Assembly (NCBI GenBank): GCA_937873445.1 | Contig: CALMWF010000016.1 | Coordinates: 1-64,000 of the forward strand | Length of the DNA stretch: 64,000 nucleotides | From: an uncultured Alphaproteobacteria bacterium | GTDB lineage: Bacteria; Pseudomonadota; Alphaproteobacteria; Rhizobiales; Aestuariivirgaceae | Direction of reading: 5' to 3' | Shown here: piece after piece, positions 63,433-64,000 of the stretch | How the letters are laid out: every line of letters starts with the position of its first letter | Numbering within the stretch: the stretch's first letter is position 1 | Program-made: the position numbers and the translations under genes | Notes under the pieces: generated by a model | What the model was told of the DNA's origin: nothing | The model's database searches: none | The model's input: only the letters and a program-made list of their open reading frames with translations

Positions 63433-64000
63433 TCAGAACAGATCGGCCATCAGCGCCGCCAGCGCCCGGCTGCGGTGGGAGACGGCATTTTTCTGGTCTG
63501 CCGCCATTTCACCGAAAGTGAGAGAGGCCCCTTCCGGCACAAACACCGGGTCATAGCCATGGCCCATCACCCCGCGCGGCGGCCAGGTGAGGTGACCGGG
63601 CGAGCGGCCCTCATAAAAGCGGATCTCGCCATCGGGCCAGGCCACACAGAGGGTGCACAGAAAGGCCGCCCGGCACTGGTCCGGCGTGAGCGCGCCCTTC
63701 TCGGTCAGCAGGTCATTCACTTTGGTCATGGCGAGAAGCCAGTCGCGCCCCGGCCCCGCCCAGTCGGCGGTGTAGACTCCGGGGGCGCCACCCAGCGCCT
63801 CGACACTGAGGCCGGAATCATCGGCAATGGCCACCAGACCCGAGCCCTTGAGCGCCGACAGCGCCTTGATTTCAGCATTGCCGCGAAAGGTCGTCTCGGT
63901 CTCCTCCGGCTCCGGCAGGCCGAGTTCACCCGCCGAGGTGACGGCAATGCCGTGGGGAGCGAGAAGCTGGCGGAATTCCGCCAGCTTGCCGCGGTTGTGG
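63433..64000 (-). CDS. rdgB: non-canonical purine NTP pyrophosphatase RdgB (5' end outside window)
   Basis: HAM1-family pyrophosphatase that clears dITP and XTP. The frame is open from the window edge, giving H-N-R-G-K-L-A-E-F, then D-D-S-G-L-S-V-E-A-L-G-G and S-H-R-S-R-A-L near the end. About 189 residues are present, so only roughly 10-25 residues of the N-terminus are missing. Part of the rph-rdgB-hemW arrangement seen in relatives. Confidence 0.93.
   Translation of the reverse strand, partial: HNRGKLAEFRQLLAPHGIAVTSAGELGLPEPEETETTFRGNAEIKALSALKGSGLVAIADDSGLSVEALGGAPGVYTADWAGPGRDWLLAMTKVNDLLTEKGALTPDQCRAAFLCTLCVAWPDGEIRFYEGRSPGHLTWPPRGVMGHGYDPVFVPEGASLTFGEMAADQKNAVSHRSRALAALMADLF

Overview
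The window is a gene-dense, high-GC stretch (about 56 protein genes and one tRNA, almost no spacer over 200 bp) of an alphaproteobacterial chromosome, most likely from the order Hyphomicrobiales (Rhizobiales). The evidence is gene content and order: chvI-chvG-hprK-EIIA-ptsH, miaB-phoH-ybeY-corC, aroA-cmk-rpsA-sppA-ihfB, trpFBA-accD-folC, divL-tsaE/amgK-murU-addB-addA, mutS-glnD-murJ-trpS, a NADP malic enzyme with phosphotransacetylase tail, and an ornithine-lipid acyltransferase. Dispersed palindromes that resemble rhizobial intergenic repeats agree with this. The species cannot be named from the sequence alone. No mobile element, prophage, CRISPR array, rRNA or clearly foreign island is visible, and every gene looks intact except rdgB, which runs off the right edge.

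Layout. 67-3796 (minus): ChvI/ChvG envelope two-component system with HprK, EIIA-Man and HPr, a regulatory phosphorelay with no sugar permease. 3969-10176 (plus): a flavin split-barrel protein, then t6A/ribosome/RNA genes (tsaB-rimI fusion, plsC, miaB, phoH, ybeY, corC). 10250-10896 (minus): tRNA-Ala(GGC) and an acidic zinc-ribbon protein. 11026-23235 (plus): aroA, cmk, rpsA, sppA, ihfB, lapA, an ornithine-cyclodeaminase-family enzyme, pyrF, trpF, trpB, trpA, accD, folC. 23281-41323 (minus): trxA, addA, addB, murU, a TsaE-AmgK fusion, a DivL-type kinase, ahcY, moeB, dut, coaBC, ubiB, ubiE. 41402-42286 (plus): mutM. 42305-51116 (minus): Nfu scaffold, trpS, murJ, glnD, mutS. 51237-53519 (plus): maeB. 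53614-61045 (minus): olsB, a hybrid histidine kinase, comM-like ATPase, HAD phosphatase, gshB, yraN, rsmI. 61076-62284 (plus): LpoA-like lipoprotein. 62288-64000 (minus): hemW and rdgB.

How it fits together. Most neighbours overlap by 1-8 bp (ATGA, GTGA, TGATG), so transcription units are long and translationally coupled. Themes are translation and tRNA modification (TsaB, TsaE, MiaB, TrpS, S1, YbeY, RsmI), DNA repair (AddAB, MutM, MutS, Dut, RdgB), envelope (ChvGI, PlsC, OlsB, AmgK/MurU recycling, MurJ, LpoA) and nitrogen or carbon signalling (GlnD, HprK/HPr/EIIA, MaeB).

I found no clearly undescribed system. The points most worth a second look are the DivL-like kinase with Tyr592 at the phospho-acceptor position, two t6A genes fused to other enzymes, AccD and MoeB that have lost their zinc ligands, and a structured repeat present in three full copies whose arms show compensatory changes.
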